Assembly: GCA_007922225.1 (NCBI GenBank) | Contig: ML679973.1 | Location: forward strand, 992,001 to 1,056,000 | Reading direction: 5' to 3' | Length of the DNA stretch: 64,000 nt | From: Emydura subglobosa | Taxonomy: Eukaryota > Chordata > Testudines > Chelidae | In this document: piece after piece, positions 1-13,085 of the stretch | Position numbering within the stretch: the first letter of the stretch is position 1 | Layout of the letters: the number at the start of each line of letters is the position of its first letter | Program-made: the position numbers and the translations under genes | The notes under the pieces: generated by a model | What the model saw: the letters and a program-made list of their open reading frames with translations, nothing else | What the model was told of the DNA's origin: nothing | The model's database searches: none

Positions 1-950
1 TCTTAGGATGGATGATTAGAGTTCCTGGTTTTTCGATCTGTACGATCACGAAGTTTGGGTCTCAAATTATAACTTATCATTCATTATAATTTGATAGGTT
101 ACAGGAGAAACTTTTTCTGTGATTTCAAATGGACTAGTCCATCTAGCTCTAAGTTTTCTGGGTCCCTTCTTCCTTTGATAGTTAAAGTGAAGTACCTGCT
201 GCCGCACTTGGTGTTTTCTAAGAATACACCCCCTGTCATAGTATGTCTTTGCTCACTGAGCATATTTTTCTATGTATTGTTGTACAAATGAAAAAGTTTT
301 GCAGATGTTGTTTTAATTATTTTATGCACTCCTCTGGTCTTAAGGCAGAAGACGAATCACTTTCTGCTAAATCCTGATTCAAAAAATGGGTGATATCATG
401 CATCTTCCAGTCATCAGTTTGAAGGGGGTGTACTTAGTCGTTCAGATAGGTGTTGAATGTACATAGCCCATAAAATCGAGTGTAATTTAATCTTCCTATC
501 CCTTGGCTCACCTTGCAAACTTTTACACAGCATGGCAATAATCCTTTTATTGGAATTCTCAATCAAGCCTGAGGACTCAGGGTCATGGGAAATAGGCAAT
601 TTCCTTTCAATTCCAAGTATTTATACACCTGCAGCTTCATCTCAGAGGTAAAACTGGAACCTCTGACAGATTCTATTTTCAAAGGCAAGCTTCACCTGGT
701 AAAAACATTCTCCAAAAGAAATGCTGTGTGATGATAACCATTTCACTGGGAGCTGCAAAGCACACCACCCATTTTGTAAAAAGACAAGTCACAACTAATA
801 AATATTTGTTTTCCTCTTTGGATTGGACCTGTGCTAATAGCCAATCCAGCTTGTTGGGGTGCCATTAAAAACAACTGAATATTAAGGCCCTAAAATTGAG
901 GCATCCCTCAAAACACAACACAGGAAAATTTTTAATTATTTTTTTTGTAA
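1..950. other. Intergenic, nothing recognised
   Basis: AT-rich sequence with only short chance open frames. I recognise no exon, RNA gene or repeat family here. Confidence 0.5.
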
Positions 951-1046
951 TAGAGACAAGGTGGGTAAGGTAATATCTTTTATTGGACCAACTTCTGCTG
1001 ATGAATGAGATGAGTTTTTGAGCTACACAGGGCTCTTCTTCAGGTG
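951..1046 (+). repeat. Single arm of a foldback-type repeat
   Basis: TAGAGACAAGGTGGGTAAGG, then TATCTTTTATTGGACCAACT and later a GCTCTTCTTCAGGT end. The same sequence forms the left arm of the foldback element at 42153-42340 and recurs at 55638-55735. Confidence 0.7.
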
Positions 1047-1204
1047 TTTTTGTAATGATTCACAAACAAAACTGGACTTTGAATGAAAAAGGCTTTTAAC
1101 AAATCTATGTTTGCAGAAGATAAAGAAATGTTGGCATTAAACAAGCATAGCATGTCTCCAAAACCCACCTTAATAGATTAAAGGGTAGAACAGAATAACA
1201 ATAT

Positions 1205-1930
1205 GATGGGGTGTACACCCCACACCAGACCTGATAGGGCTAAGGGCCTGAGAGGCCAATTAGATTACCTGGTGTCATTGAAAAGGAAGAGCCAGGATTA
1301 ACTGAAACTGAAGCCCAGCTGGAGACGAGCTGGGACAGCAGTATAAAACTAGGAGGCTGAAAGCAGAGGGAGCTGCAGTGGAAGGAGGAAGCTACAGTCA
1401 TTCCCTGAGAAGAGGGAAACCACCAGGAACAAGGGGGAAGTCCAGGGGACGAGTAAGCCCTGGGAATCCTGCCCTTTCATAAGGAGTCTGGCAAGAAGCT
1501 AGGAGGGTGAAGCAACCATAGGGAGCAGAGTAAGCTCCAGTGGTAAACCTGAGACAAGCAAAATGCTAGAGAGGCTGAATAGGAAAGAGCCCAGCGAAAC
1601 AATAACGGAACTGGAACTGAGCAGACCTGGATTGCTGATTCTGGGGTCTCTGAGCTGGAATCTGGTGTATTGGGTGGGCCTGGATTTCCCTGCCACCCGC
1701 TGGTATAGTGGCGCAGAACACCATTTAGAGACAGCATTTAAGTAGTTGTTGTCTTCAACTTTGTAACCCCAGAAAGGGTGGAATAAATGGTGACCCAGTC
1801 AGAGGGCTGTTACCAGAACGACTATTCACACAGCAAGCAATGAGCAGCAAGGGGGCACCTGAGGCAGTGAGAGCTACCTTCCCAGACTGAGATGCAAGGA
1901 GACACGCTAGTGGTGAGTGGAAACCTGTTA
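1205..1930 (+). mobile_element. LTR-like retroelement sequence (candidate)
   Basis: The unit opens with the 14-bp palindrome at 1208-1221 (GGGGTGTACACCCC). It has a TATA box (TATAAAA, 1342-1348) and an AATAAA at 1782-1787, 440 bp apart, the layout of an LTR promoter and polyadenylation region. No flanking coding region or target duplication was identified, so a cellular or other repeat origin is possible. Confidence 0.4.
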
Positions 1931-3102
1931 CCCATAGATATGCTGAAATAAAAATGAAAGATAAGATTGAAAGTGTTTTAATTATTTGTAATTCTAGCTA
2001 GTGAGCGAGTTTAGATGAAGTAACACTTAGGCCACTGGCACGAGGGTGTACTTGCAAATTCTTCGATGTGAATTGCTGATTTGTTTAAAACAATATTGTT
2101 ACTGTGTCGTGTTGGAAGCTATGAGGTAAGAGGAACACACACATGTAATGATAAATATAAAAACCCTTCTTTCTGGGAATGCTCAGGAACAGAGAGGCGT
2201 AGAACGACACGACCCAGAAATGGCAAACCCATCAGGAAAAGTGCTGAAGCTGGGTAACTGAGGCTTGTGCATGCGTAACATACAGGTTATATAAAAAATA
2301 AAGGGTTGATGTGCTAAAAGCTGATTGGCTAAAGGTTATTTAATCTGTAACATAGAAATGTGTAAAAGATCCAAGTGAAGTAGGCCCAAATTAGAGAAAC
2401 ACCAGACCAGAAACCAAAGGATGGGACTGAAGGATCAGAGGAAATTAAGATAATTCTAGGAGGACTTGCTGGTGCCCTGGAATGTGGTAACTTGGACCAT
2501 TTACCGATTCCATCTTGTCTGTTGTTGTCTGCCATAAATATATGTTCAGACATTATAAGTGACAATAATTCTATCTGAAGTTGTATAAACAAAGGCAAAA
2601 ATTGATTAAGCCTAAATTGGGTGGATTTGTGACTCAGTTTTCCCATTTAACCCCCAACAACCTACAGGTCTGTCCAAGGTTGACAGTTGTTTTTCAATCG
2701 GAACAGAGCTCTGAATCGAGAATGCCTGCCACAAATTCTACCAATACAGGTCTTTACTTAGTCTTGTACATCCTGATACAGGTTTGGCCATTAGGCAAAC
2801 CATAGCCAGATCACAGTTAGCAATGTGCGAGTCTCTTATCTCCCATTTGAATAGGGAGGGACACCACTCCCAAAACTCTGAATTTTGTGTTTTCCGAGGT
2901 AGATCTATGAAGGAGAACTTTTTCTGAACAGGGCAATATATGTTTCCTCAATCATTAGGGACATTTTGGAAAGAAGAAAAAGATATGCATCAAAACAATA
3001 GTCCTTTATTTTCATTGATAATAATGCTTCTCATTTGAATACACAAAAATGCAGTTTACATGTTGTTTTCAGTTTGTGAGGATCTGTCATTGAGCTGGCT
3101 GT
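1931..3102. other. Intergenic, unassigned
   Basis: The stretch 2100-2340 has TATA-like and AATAAA-like strings (around 2290-2305) that could be part of another retroelement, but no ends or coding sequence support this. Short open frames on both strands show no family resemblance. Confidence 0.35.
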
Positions 3103-3236
3103 AAAAAAAGAGGGAGGGAAAAAGGAGCAGGAAAGAGGTGGATCAATTGGGAAAGGAGGTTGGTTAACAGAAGGAGGGGGAAAGGGTGGAGTTAGGGAGG
3201 GAGAGGGAAATGGGGTGGGAAGGGAGAGATGGGTAG
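3103..3236 (+). repeat. Polypurine tract
   Basis: About 130 bases of almost pure A/G on the plus strand, made of irregular GGGA and GGAAA units with few pyrimidine breaks. It is low-complexity sequence, with no coding support. Confidence 0.85.
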
Positions 3237-3359
3237 TCCCATATCAGAAAAAACAGTTATTTCCTTTACTTTTTGGATAAACTTCTCCCACTCTGTGGCT
3301 GGAAGTTGAAGCTAGATAAATTCAGAATAGAAATAAAACACAAATTTTTAACAATGAGC

Positions 3360-3545
3360 ATACTTAACTATCAGAACAACTCACCAAAGGTTGTGATGGA
3401 TTCTCCATCATGGACCATTTTTAAATCAAGACTGGACAATATGCTTTAGGAATTATTTTGGGGAAGTTCTTATTGTCTGTGTTATACAGACGATCAGACT
3501 ATATGATCACGGTTCTCCTTTCTGGCCTTGGAATCTATGAAAGTA
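3360..3545 (+). mobile_element. CR1/L3-type LINE 3' fragment
   Basis: Degenerate 3' end of a LINE on plus. It includes the translation-like run for GLDNML, then GACGATCAGACTATATGATC and a CCTTTCTGGCCTTGGAATC end, which closely resembles the 3' tail at 26600-26690. Confidence 0.65.
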
Positions 3546-4239
3546 GGAAACTCCCCCATACAATAACTGTCCTTAGAGATTTTAAAAACATAAAATGGGT
3601 GAATGACCTCTACATCTTGAAAGTACAAAAATAAATCACAAATTAATTCAATTGAGAATTTTGTTTTCATCAAAATTTTGCATAACAGTTGTGCATGGTC
3701 TCTTCTGAGGTGAATTATCAGGAGGAACAGCCTTGAAAATGAAGTTGAGAGCACAGGAACTCCTTAAACATTTTTGAGCCCCACAATCTAGCAGTGCTTT
3801 TGAAGTATTGTTATCTTGGACTGCTATATAAAAACATCTTCTGCCACCAGGCATTCTCTAATTTTTCATGCATCACTCTTCCTTCAGAGTCGCTTCTTCC
3901 CCAGAAGCCAAGGCTGACTAACAGAATTAGTCTGGTATGGAGCAGGTGGGGTCTTGAGCTCTGCTGTGGGTGAGACGGGTATGGTTTTAGGCTGTGCTGG
4001 GGATGGAAGAGTAGGAGGAAAGGGTAAAGAGGAAAGAAAGGAGGCTGAATAGGAAAGGGAACAGGTCCCTTTGCTTCCAAAACAGAGATCTTGTCTATTT
4101 CACCTATTTTAGTTAATGCTTCATCCATTTTCTTTCCTCAACTATTGGTGTTACTCACAGTGGAAATGCACAGATTGGACTCTTGCTGTTTCCTCATTCC
4201 TTGATTTCTTTGAACTGCAGAAGCAAATGCATGGTTACA
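3546..4239. other. Intergenic, unassigned
   Basis: Minus-strand open frames at 3494-4128 have proline-rich, low-complexity stretches opposite a purine-rich block (4008-4060). I could not link them to a protein family and do not call a gene. Confidence 0.35.
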
Positions 4240-7200
4240 CAGGTAGTGTCAGAGAGAGGGCTTTGGATTCTTCGACCATGGGATGTTGTTCCATGAAGAA
4301 GGATTGCTGGAAGAGATGGGATCCACCTAACAGAGACTAAGTGTGGAAATGGGATACCAGGAGGAAGCACAAGGAGGAGGGTGCAATATACTGGGAGGGA
4401 TTCATACTGAGAAAGTTGGGCAATCGGCTAGTTTTCTTAGTTGCCTGTACACAACGCAAGAACCCTGAGAAGCAAACAGGAGGAATTGGAAGTCCTGGTA
4501 TAGTCAAGGAACTATGATGTGATTGGAATCACTGAGACTTGGTGGGATAATCACATGACTGGAGCACTGTCATGGATGGGTATAAACTGTTAAGGAAGGA
4601 CAGGCAGGGGAAAAAAGGTGGAGGAGATGTGCTGTATGTAAGAGAGCAGTATATCTACTCAGAGCTCCATTATGAAACTGGAAAAAACCTTGTTGAGAGC
4701 CTCTGGATTAAGTTTAAAGGCAAGAGCAACAAGGGTGATGTCATGGTGAGCGTCTGTTATACACCACCAGACCAGGAGGATGAGATAGACAAGGCTTTCT
4801 TCAGACAACTAATACAAGTTTCCAGATCACAGGCCCTGGTTCTCATGGGGGACGTCAATCACCCTAACATCTGCTGGGAGAGCAATACAGCAGAGCACAG
4901 ACAATCCAGGAACTTTTTGGAAAGTGTTCCAGACAACTTCCTGGTGCAAGTGCTGGAGGAACCAACTAGGGGCCGTGCTCCTCTTAATGTGCTGCTCACA
5001 AACAGGGAAGGATTTGTAGGGGAAGTAGAAGTGGGCGGCAACCTGGTCAGCAGTGACCATGAGATGGTAGAATTCAGGATCCTGACAAAAGGAAGAAAGG
5101 AGAACAGCAGGATACAGACCATGGACTTCAGAAAAGCAGACTTTGACTCTCTCAGGGAACTGATTGGCAGGATCCCCTGGGAGGATGATATGAAGGGAAA
5201 AGGAGTCCAGGGGAGCTAGCTGTATTTTACAGAAACTTTATTGAGGGCACAGGAACAAACCATCCCGATGTGCAGAAAGATTAGCAAACATGGCAGGCGA
5301 TCAGCTTGGCTTAACAAAGAAATCTTCCATGATCTTAAACACAAAAAAGAAGCTTACAGGAAGTGGAAGCTTGGTCAGATGACTAGGGAGGATTATAAAA
5401 ACACTGTTCGAACATGCAGGAGTGAAATCAGGAAGGCCAAAGCACAACTGGAGTTGCAGCTAGCAAGGGACATAAAGAGTAACAAGAAAGGTTTCTACAG
5501 GTAAGTTAACAAGAAGGTCAGGAAAGTGTAGGCCCTTACTGAATGGGGGCGGAAACCTAGTGACAGATGATGTGGAAAAAGCTGAAGTACTCAATGATTT
5601 TTCTGCCTCTGTCTTCACGGACAAAGACAGCTCCCAGACTACTGCACTGGGCAGCACAGAATGGGGAAGAGCCCTCAGTGGTGAAAGAACAGGTTCAGGT
5701 CTATTTAGAAAAGCTGGACATGCACAAGTCCATGGGGCCAGATGCAATGCATCCTAGGGTGCTGAAGGAGATGTGATTGCAGAGCCATTGGCCATTGTTT
5801 TTGAAAACTCATGGTGATTGGGGTCCTGGATGATTGGAAAAAGGCAAATATAGTGCCCGTCTTCAAAAAAGGGAAGGAAGAGGATTTGGAGAACTACAGA
5901 CCAGTCAGCCTCACCTCAGTCCCTAGAAAAATCATGGAGTAGATCCTCAAGAAATCCATTCTGAGGCACTTGGAAGAGAGGAAGGTGATCAGGAACAGTC
6001 AGCATGGATTCACCAAGGGCAAGTCATACCTGACCAATCTGATTGCCTTCTATGACAAGATGACTGGCTCTGTGGATGTGGGGAAAGCGATGACGTGCTA
6101 TATCTTGACTTTAGCAAAGCTTTTGATACAGTCTTCCATAGTATTCTTGCCAGCATGTTAAAGAAGTATGGGTTGGATGAATGGAGTATAAGGTGGATAT
6201 AAAGATGGCTATATCATCTGGCTTAACGGGTAGTGATCAATGGCTCGATGTCTAGTTGGCAACTGGTAAGAATTGAAGTTTCCCGAGGGATCAGCCCTGG
6301 GGCGAGTTTTGTTCAACATCTTCATTAATAGTCTGGAGGATGGAGTGGATTTCACCCTCAGCAACTTTGCAGGTGACACTAGCTGAGGGGAGTGGAAGAT
6401 ACGCTGGAGGGTAGGGATAGGATACAGAGTGACCTAGACAAATTGGAAGATTGGGCCAAAAGAAATCTGATGAAGTTCAACAAGGACAAGTGCAGAGTCC
6501 CTGCATTTAGGATTGAAGAATCCCATTCATTACTACAGATGGGGACTGACTGGCTAGGCAGCAGTTCTACAGAAAAGGACCTGGGGGTTACAGAGGACAA
6601 GAAGCTGGAGATGAGTCAACAGTGTGCCCTTGTTGCCAAGAAGGCTAATGGCATATTGGGTTGCATTAATAGGAGCACTGCCAGTAGATCGAGGGAAGTG
6701 ATTATTCCCCTCTATTTGGCACTGGTGAGGCCACATTTGGAGTATTGTGTCCAGTTTTGGGCCCCCCACCACAGAAAGGATGTGGACTAATTGGAGAGAG
6801 TCCAGCAGAGGCAACGAAAATTATTAGGGGGCTGCAGCATATAATTTACAAAGAGAGGCTGAGGGAACTAGGCTTATTTAGTCTGCCGAAGAGAAGAGTG
6901 AGGGGGGATTTGATAGCTGCCTTCAACTACCTGAAGGGAGGTTCCAGGGAGGATGGAACTATGCTGTTTTCAGTGGTAGTAGAGGGCAGAACTAGGAGCA
7001 ATGGTCTCACATTTCATTGGGGGAGGTTTAGGTTGAATATTAGGAAAAACATTTTCACTAGGAGGGTGGTGAATTACTGGAATTGGTTACCTAGGGAGGT
7101 GGTGGAATCTCCATCCTTAGAGGTTTAAGGCCTAGCTTGACAAAGCCCTGGCTGGGATGATTTAGTTGGGGTTTGCCCTGCTTTAAGCAAGGGGTTGGAC

Positions 7201-7244
7201 TAAATGACCTTCTTCCAACTCTAATCTTCTATGATTCTATGATT
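4240..7244 (+). mobile_element. CR1 LINE, ~3 kb, degenerate
   Basis: ORF2 of a CR1 element. The endonuclease region lies at about 4500-5219 (open frame from 4572) with MGDVNHPNICW and the SSDHEMVEFRI catalytic motif. The reverse transcriptase follows from about 5830 with [15 protein letters not shown] and [18 protein letters not shown], then thumb and C-terminal parts to about 7130. The 3' end carries the CR1-type ATTCTATGATT repeat. The frame is broken by stops at 5217, 5502 and 5775 and by several shifts. The catalytic FADD box reads FAGD (near 6364), so the copy is inactive. The 5' part is missing relative to full CR1 length. Confidence 0.93.
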
Positions 7245-8265
7245 TGTCTAGTTGTCTAGATTTGTCTTTGATTTGTCTAGTTGGATTGTTTCCCACAGCT
7301 CTAGTCTCTGCCTTAGGATCTCGCTCATTAAATCCATTTTAGGGGTTACCCATCCAAGCAAAGGACTCTCTATTCAAGAGGTTAGTGACCTGATAAAAAG
7401 CCCCTTAAAATCAGGGCCTCCAAAATAAGTTTAGCTTTAATTTATTATAATCAGAAATACTCTGTCCTTCCTTTCTGATATTGCAAGCCATTTTCTGCGT
7501 TTTTGGTGAGTCTTTAGGGAAAAAAACATTTTCTCAAAGCAAGCAACAAACTTAAAATCCTATTAATACTCTGCTGACAGAGATGTTATCTCCTCTGTAA
7601 CCTCCTCAGTAGATGTTTGTTTCAGCAGCTGTATTTTATCCAAATCTGTGAGAATCTGTCTCATTTAAATCCCCAAACAGTTAAGTAAGAGTAGACATTG
7701 GCATCTGCATCAGCCAATGGATTAAACTTTCTCATCCTCTGGCTCATGTATCAAATTTCCTTGCTAACCAATTCAAAGTTGCTTCTACTCACTATCTGTG
7801 TTTTTGCCACAGGAGTGCCTGTCTTACGCTCTCTGCTAATTAATTTGGGACTCTCTTCTCTAATACTTTTTAGGGGGAGGTAAAGATAGATTCTTTATTC
7901 AAATTCTTGATGGCTTTTTAATACTTTTACTTTGTTCTTGTAACACTGTGCTTCCTGTAGTGTCCAATTCCGCTGTCAAACATCTCAGTTCTCCTTTCAA
8001 CATACTTGAGCATTTACAACTTTGAGTGCTAAGTACTTCCTCTCTTGCCTGTACTCTTGATCAACGCATCATCCTCGTAACTAATCAAATCAATCTCTCA
8101 AATCTTGTTTTGTACTTCCAGTTGCAGCAATGCTATTTGTTTATCTGTCACTTTTCCACTCAGCAGTCTTGACTAATGTGATTTCAAAGACACCTTGTCT
8201 TTTATCAGCATTGCTTTATTCTGTGACAACTCCTCACGCTCTTGAATTGCAGTACAATACTCTAG
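7245..8265. other. Intergenic, unassigned
   Basis: GATTTGTCTAGTTG occurs twice (about 7241 and 7271) just after the CR1 end. The rest is T-rich with no family I recognise. Confidence 0.4.
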
Positions 8266-9240
8266 TTCAAAGACGGAGCTCTCTGTGATACTTCTGGGCG
8301 TACCCAGGGATGTGAGGCACCATGTTACTACCTATCTTTAGTGTGAGGTAGCCTTGTCTGTGTTTGCCATGGGTCAGCTCCTCAACTCCATTAGCCATAG
8401 GGCAACATTGGCACTGCCCTCTGGGCCTCGCAGGCCCTGTAGTCACTCCGCCAATTAGTGATAGGCACACTCTAGCACTCAAGCCCTCCAACTGTCTCCT
8501 TGGAGTGTCTAGCCCCTAGTATTTAGATTCGCTGCTTCCAAAGAAGCATTTCACCCCAGCTTACTAGTTTCACCTCAGATCACTGCTTCACTTAACTCAC
8601 CAGACTTAGATATATTTGATCTCATTATAAACATAAGTTTATTTAGCAAGCAGGGACATTCAAGTAGTAGCAAGAAGAAGTATTGGATACAAATGGTTAC
8701 ATATAAACAATATTCTAACACATGGTCTAGAGCCTCAACTTAATTAATAAGATACTCTCTTGTGGAATATTGTTCACCCAAAATCCTAGCAGTGCTTTAC
8801 AGCAGGCTGGCTGTGATCCTCTGTTCATGAGTCAAGTACATTGTCAGCTCACTTTCCATGTGACGAATTCATTGTTTCTTTGTCCCACCCCTGTTTACCA
8901 AGATATACTAGTTCCAGCCTTTGTCTTATTTCACAAACAGGACACACCCTGCTGTTTGTGAAATTTACAAGAAAGGAAATCCACAGAATGAAACAATCTC
9001 TCATTTTACAACTGATTTAATATGCAAAGAGGCATACAATACTGAAAGGGCCAGACAAAGAGACTGGTCATCTGTTACCTCTTGCCTGAAAGGAACATTT
9101 CCAAAGGTATGTCACCTCCTAGTAAGAACATAATTTTCTATATAGATACATAACTGCTTAAATATTATCCATCCATACATTTTGCAGTGATTCTGATGCT
9201 CGATGGGCTACTGTCTCTCAGTAAAGACCTCTCATGCCAC
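8266..9240 (-). mobile_element. Possible LTR-type repeat
   Basis: GTGATACTTCTGGGCGTACC near 8285 and the following moderately GC-rich 250 bp, then an AT-rich stretch, resemble long terminal repeats common in turtle genomes. I did not find a matching second end, TATA/polyadenylation pair or target duplication. Confidence 0.25.
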
Positions 9241-9699
9241 TCTTCACTGAGCTATTATGCATATATCTGATCCAAGTGATCCCTGTAAAGCCGTAGGCAC
9301 CTCGTGCCCTCTGTCCATTGGCACCAAGGGGTCCAAGATTGTGCACATATACATTCTACTGTAGCTGATTCAACAGCAGTTCCTTTTCAGATGGAGAGAC
9401 TTCGGATCATTGAAACAAACTGTGGGACCGACTTGCCAAAGTCGGCTTTGTCACGGGAGGCTTGTGTGATGATGTAATGCGTAGAAAAAGTATGTACAGA
9501 CAGTGATGCTGCTGCATTGCACCGGAGCAGATACAGAAGGGTAAGTGTTAACTAGACCTTTTAAAAGTCTAGAAACAAGAAGCTGAGACAAGATGGAAAA
9601 TAGAAGCCAGGTGAACTCACAGAACTATTTGAGAGCTCTAATGATTTCAAATATAGGAGATAGCCCATCTCATGTGTAATTTCAGTGTGAGAGAGTGAT

Positions 9700-12600
9700 A
9701 ATTTGTGGGATTATACCCAAAGAGAAAAATCTCTTCCACTTCGATTTGTACATGGATGTAGTGGACTTCTGCTACTAACCAAGATGGCTCGGACCTCTTG
9801 GGAGCACAGTTTCTCATGAGTGTTCATCCAGCAATTATCCATGCAGTAAGGCGAAGAGATGTGAGGTTTGCGTGAAGAGATTTGCCCTGATTCTGTGACA
9901 GAAGATCTGCTGCTAGTGGTGGAGTTATCAGTGAACAGGTGAAGAGGTGATGTAGATCTGTGAACCAATATTTTCCTTGGCCATGCTGGTGCAATGAGGA
10001 GTAATACTACTTTGTCCTGTTTCAGCTTCCTGAGGCCTCTGGCAATGAGATGAACTAGGAGTGAATGCATCCTAGAGCTGACCATAACAGGGAAGAAGAA
10101 ATGCATCTGTGATGGAACCCAGACTGCGGCTAGCCATGAAACAAAATCTCATGCATTTGTTGCTGAGGTTGATTGTGAACAAATCATCTTTTGGGCACCC
10201 CCATCATCAGAAAATCTGAAGGATGATGTCCTTTCTGATTGACAACTTGTTATGGTCTGTGAAAACTCTGCAGAGGGAGTCCACTAATGTATTTCTGAAA
10301 GTGGACAGCCTTCAGGGAAGTGATGTGATGTATACACAGATTCCAAACAAGAACAGTCTCCCAGCACAGCTGAGTAGATCTTGCACCTCCCTGCTTGTTC
10401 AAGTAAAATGTGGCTGTAGTGTTGTCTATGGGAAATCACATCTACTGGTTTTCAATAGAAGGCATAAATGCCTCACAGGTCCAATGAACAGCTCTGAGTT
10501 CCAACACATTTATATGGAGAGAAACCTCCTGAGGTGACCAAAGAGCTTGTTTGAAGGTGACTGAGAAGGTAGAGGCTTCTGTTATCCAGTTCTGGGGACA
10601 AAAAGGAAGGTTCCTTGGGTCCAACCACCAACCCAGACGGTGAAGCATTTAGGCAGGTATGTAAGTCCGCAGATGCCTGGAAGGACAACGTGGCAAATGA
10701 AGCCAGGCTTGCACACAGCCAAGATGAAGTCTGGCATGAGCTACAGACATGCACGAGGCCACATGTCATTATAGAGTTGGATCTGAAGCCATTGCAAAGG
10801 GTGGCTATAGTCTGATACCCTTCCATTGGGAGATAAGCCTTGTCTGTTGTGAAATCAAAGTCTGCCTCTATAAAATTTGTATTGGGTGGATTATAGTTGA
10901 GACGTCTCCAATTTGGTTTCAGGCATAGAGAAGAGAATACCTGTTTTATAACTATGACACTGTCTTGGATCTAGTCTCTTGAAGCTGCCCCCAGTAGCCA
11001 ATCATCCAACTAAGAGAAAATATGAATGCCCACACAACAGAGAAGGGCTACTACTACTGACATACAACACTTTGGTGAAAACTCTCGGGGCTGATGACAA
11101 ACCAAAAGGGAGCACTGTGTCCTAAGAATGATTGGTGCCTACAACAAATCAGAGGTATTTCCTGTGGAAGGGATGTATTGCGACATGGAATTATTCATCT
11201 TGTAAAATCAAGGCCAGCGTACCAATGTCAAGGGAAGAAATGATAGACGCAAGGATGACCATCCTGAACTTGATCTTTTTGAAGAATTGGTTCAGCTATC
11301 TTAAGTCTAGAATAGGATGGAGGCCCCCAGATTTTTTCAGAATCAGGAAGTATTGGGCATAGAAGCCTTTCCCTCTATGTTGGTAAGGAAATTCCCAATT
11401 ACAGAAGAGACCATAGCTCTTGAAGTAAAACTGTCTCAGAACAGGGGTCCCTGAAGAGGGATGGGGAAGGTGGGGTGGTAAAAAGAAGGAAAAAATTGGA
11501 TAACACATCCCTCCTTTACTGTGCTGAGTACCTACTTGTCTGATATGATGTTTTGCCAAGCATGGAAAAAAGAGGGATAGGTATGACCCAAAACGAGGAG
11601 ATATTGTTGGCATACTGTCCTCGATTGAAAGTCAAAATGACTGCTTTGAAGTCGAACATCTGATGAAAAAGAGCTGCTACAATCGAACACAGCTGGTGAT
11701 GTCCGGGACACTGAGGTCTGTGTTGGAAAGAGGAACTAGAGTGATACTGTGGCCTGAATTGCTTTCTTTTCATAACTGGGGTGTAAAACCCCTAAAGAGT
11801 GAAGTTTTGCACAAGAATCTTAACGTGCATGGCATCATCTCTTTTTTTAGAAAATAACTTAGACCATTCAAATGTTAAGTCCTCTGTTGTGGTCTGCAGC
11901 TCCTGGATGCCAGAAGCTTGGAACCAGGAGGAATGCCACGTGGAGACTGCTGTGGCCACAAAATGAGAGACAGTATCAGCCACATCTGTTGCTGCCTGAT
12001 AGATCATTCATGCTGTATGATGGCTCTCAGACACCAAAGAAAGAAACTGGTCACGAAATTCCTCTGGTAGTTTATCAGTAACCTTGGCTATGGCAGAGAA
12101 ATTCATAAAATTGTATTAGATAAAAGAACCTGATAGGTGGTGACTCTCATTTGGAGCATGGCAGTAAAGTTTATAGCCATAGAAGTCTAGCTCTTTAAGC
12201 TCATCCTTTGGAATGGATTTAGGATGGGTTTGGTGAGAGTGCTCATTAGCAGCTGCTACCACTAGAGAATCAGGAACTGGATGGGTAAAAAAAATGCTCG
12301 AACCCTTGCTGTGGAACCTGATACTGCCTATCCACTCACTTGGTGATTGATTGTATCGCCTCCTTCGTGAGGTGAACCTTCTCACGTTGACATAGCTACT
12401 GCCTCTCATGGAGGTGGATTAAACTACGCCAATAGCAAAAGCTCTCCTGTTGGCATAGTGGCATCTTCACTGAAGTAGTGCCGTTAGTTTGGATGAGAAA
12501 GGAGGTACAAATAGGGCATTTGTCCCTCACACAAGCAAATCAGACAATTCTTGTGCCCATCCATGACAGAGATAACGGCCCTGCATATGGCACATTGTTT

Positions 12601-13085
12601 AAAACCTGGGGATTTCTTCAAAGTAAATAACTATATCTAAATAATTATACTATACAACACTACACTAAGGCTTGATCTACACTGGCCATGGATTTTGGCA
12701 TTATCTCCTGTCGCCCTCCTAACATTTACTTACCGCGGCATTTCCACTGCGCTGTGCTGATGGGAAATGCCCTCCCATCGGCGCAGCGCTACGCTTCTTG
12801 CTGGGATGGATTTACAGAGTCGACTTCCGGGTTCGATTGAGCAAATCTTCACTCAAGAGACTGTAACTGCAACAACTAAAGCTGGTTGACCGAAGCTAAG
12901 GCTATAGATAGTGAGAAGGAAGTGAGAGGGAGGCAGTGGACACGCCCCTTTTATGCCCTCATTTGAGCAGGGGTGTATGTGAAACTTAGCAGTACTGCTT
13001 GCGAAGTCTCCAACTCAAGTGCATGAGGCATACATACACCTACATTGGAACATATGCTTGCACAATCACTTGGAGAACACTGGAG
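9700..13085 (-). mobile_element. DIRS-type retrotransposon, degenerate
   Basis: Read on the minus strand, a leader-like region (about 13085-12890) is followed by a gag zinc-type cluster (12596-12525, CAICRAVISVMDGHKNCLIC). The RT block comes next (about 11613-11296, YFLILKKSGGLHPILDLR), then an RNase H block (about 10648-10442, EVSLHINVLELRAVHWTCEA), then a LIARGLRKLKQDKVVLLLIA segment near 10000. Multiple stops and frameshifts break all frames. A tyrosine-recombinase domain typical of DIRS was not recognised. The leader resembles that of the copy ending at 17765. Confidence 0.8.
12669..12880. mobile_element. hAT-like MITE nested in the DIRS element
   Basis: It begins GGCTTGATCTACACTGG and includes CAGAGTCGACTTCCGGGTTC then GATTGAGCAAATCTTCACT. 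The same internal sequence recurs in the MITE at 49763-50087. It separates the DIRS gag cluster from its leader, so it inserted later. The right boundary is approximate. Confidence 0.65.
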
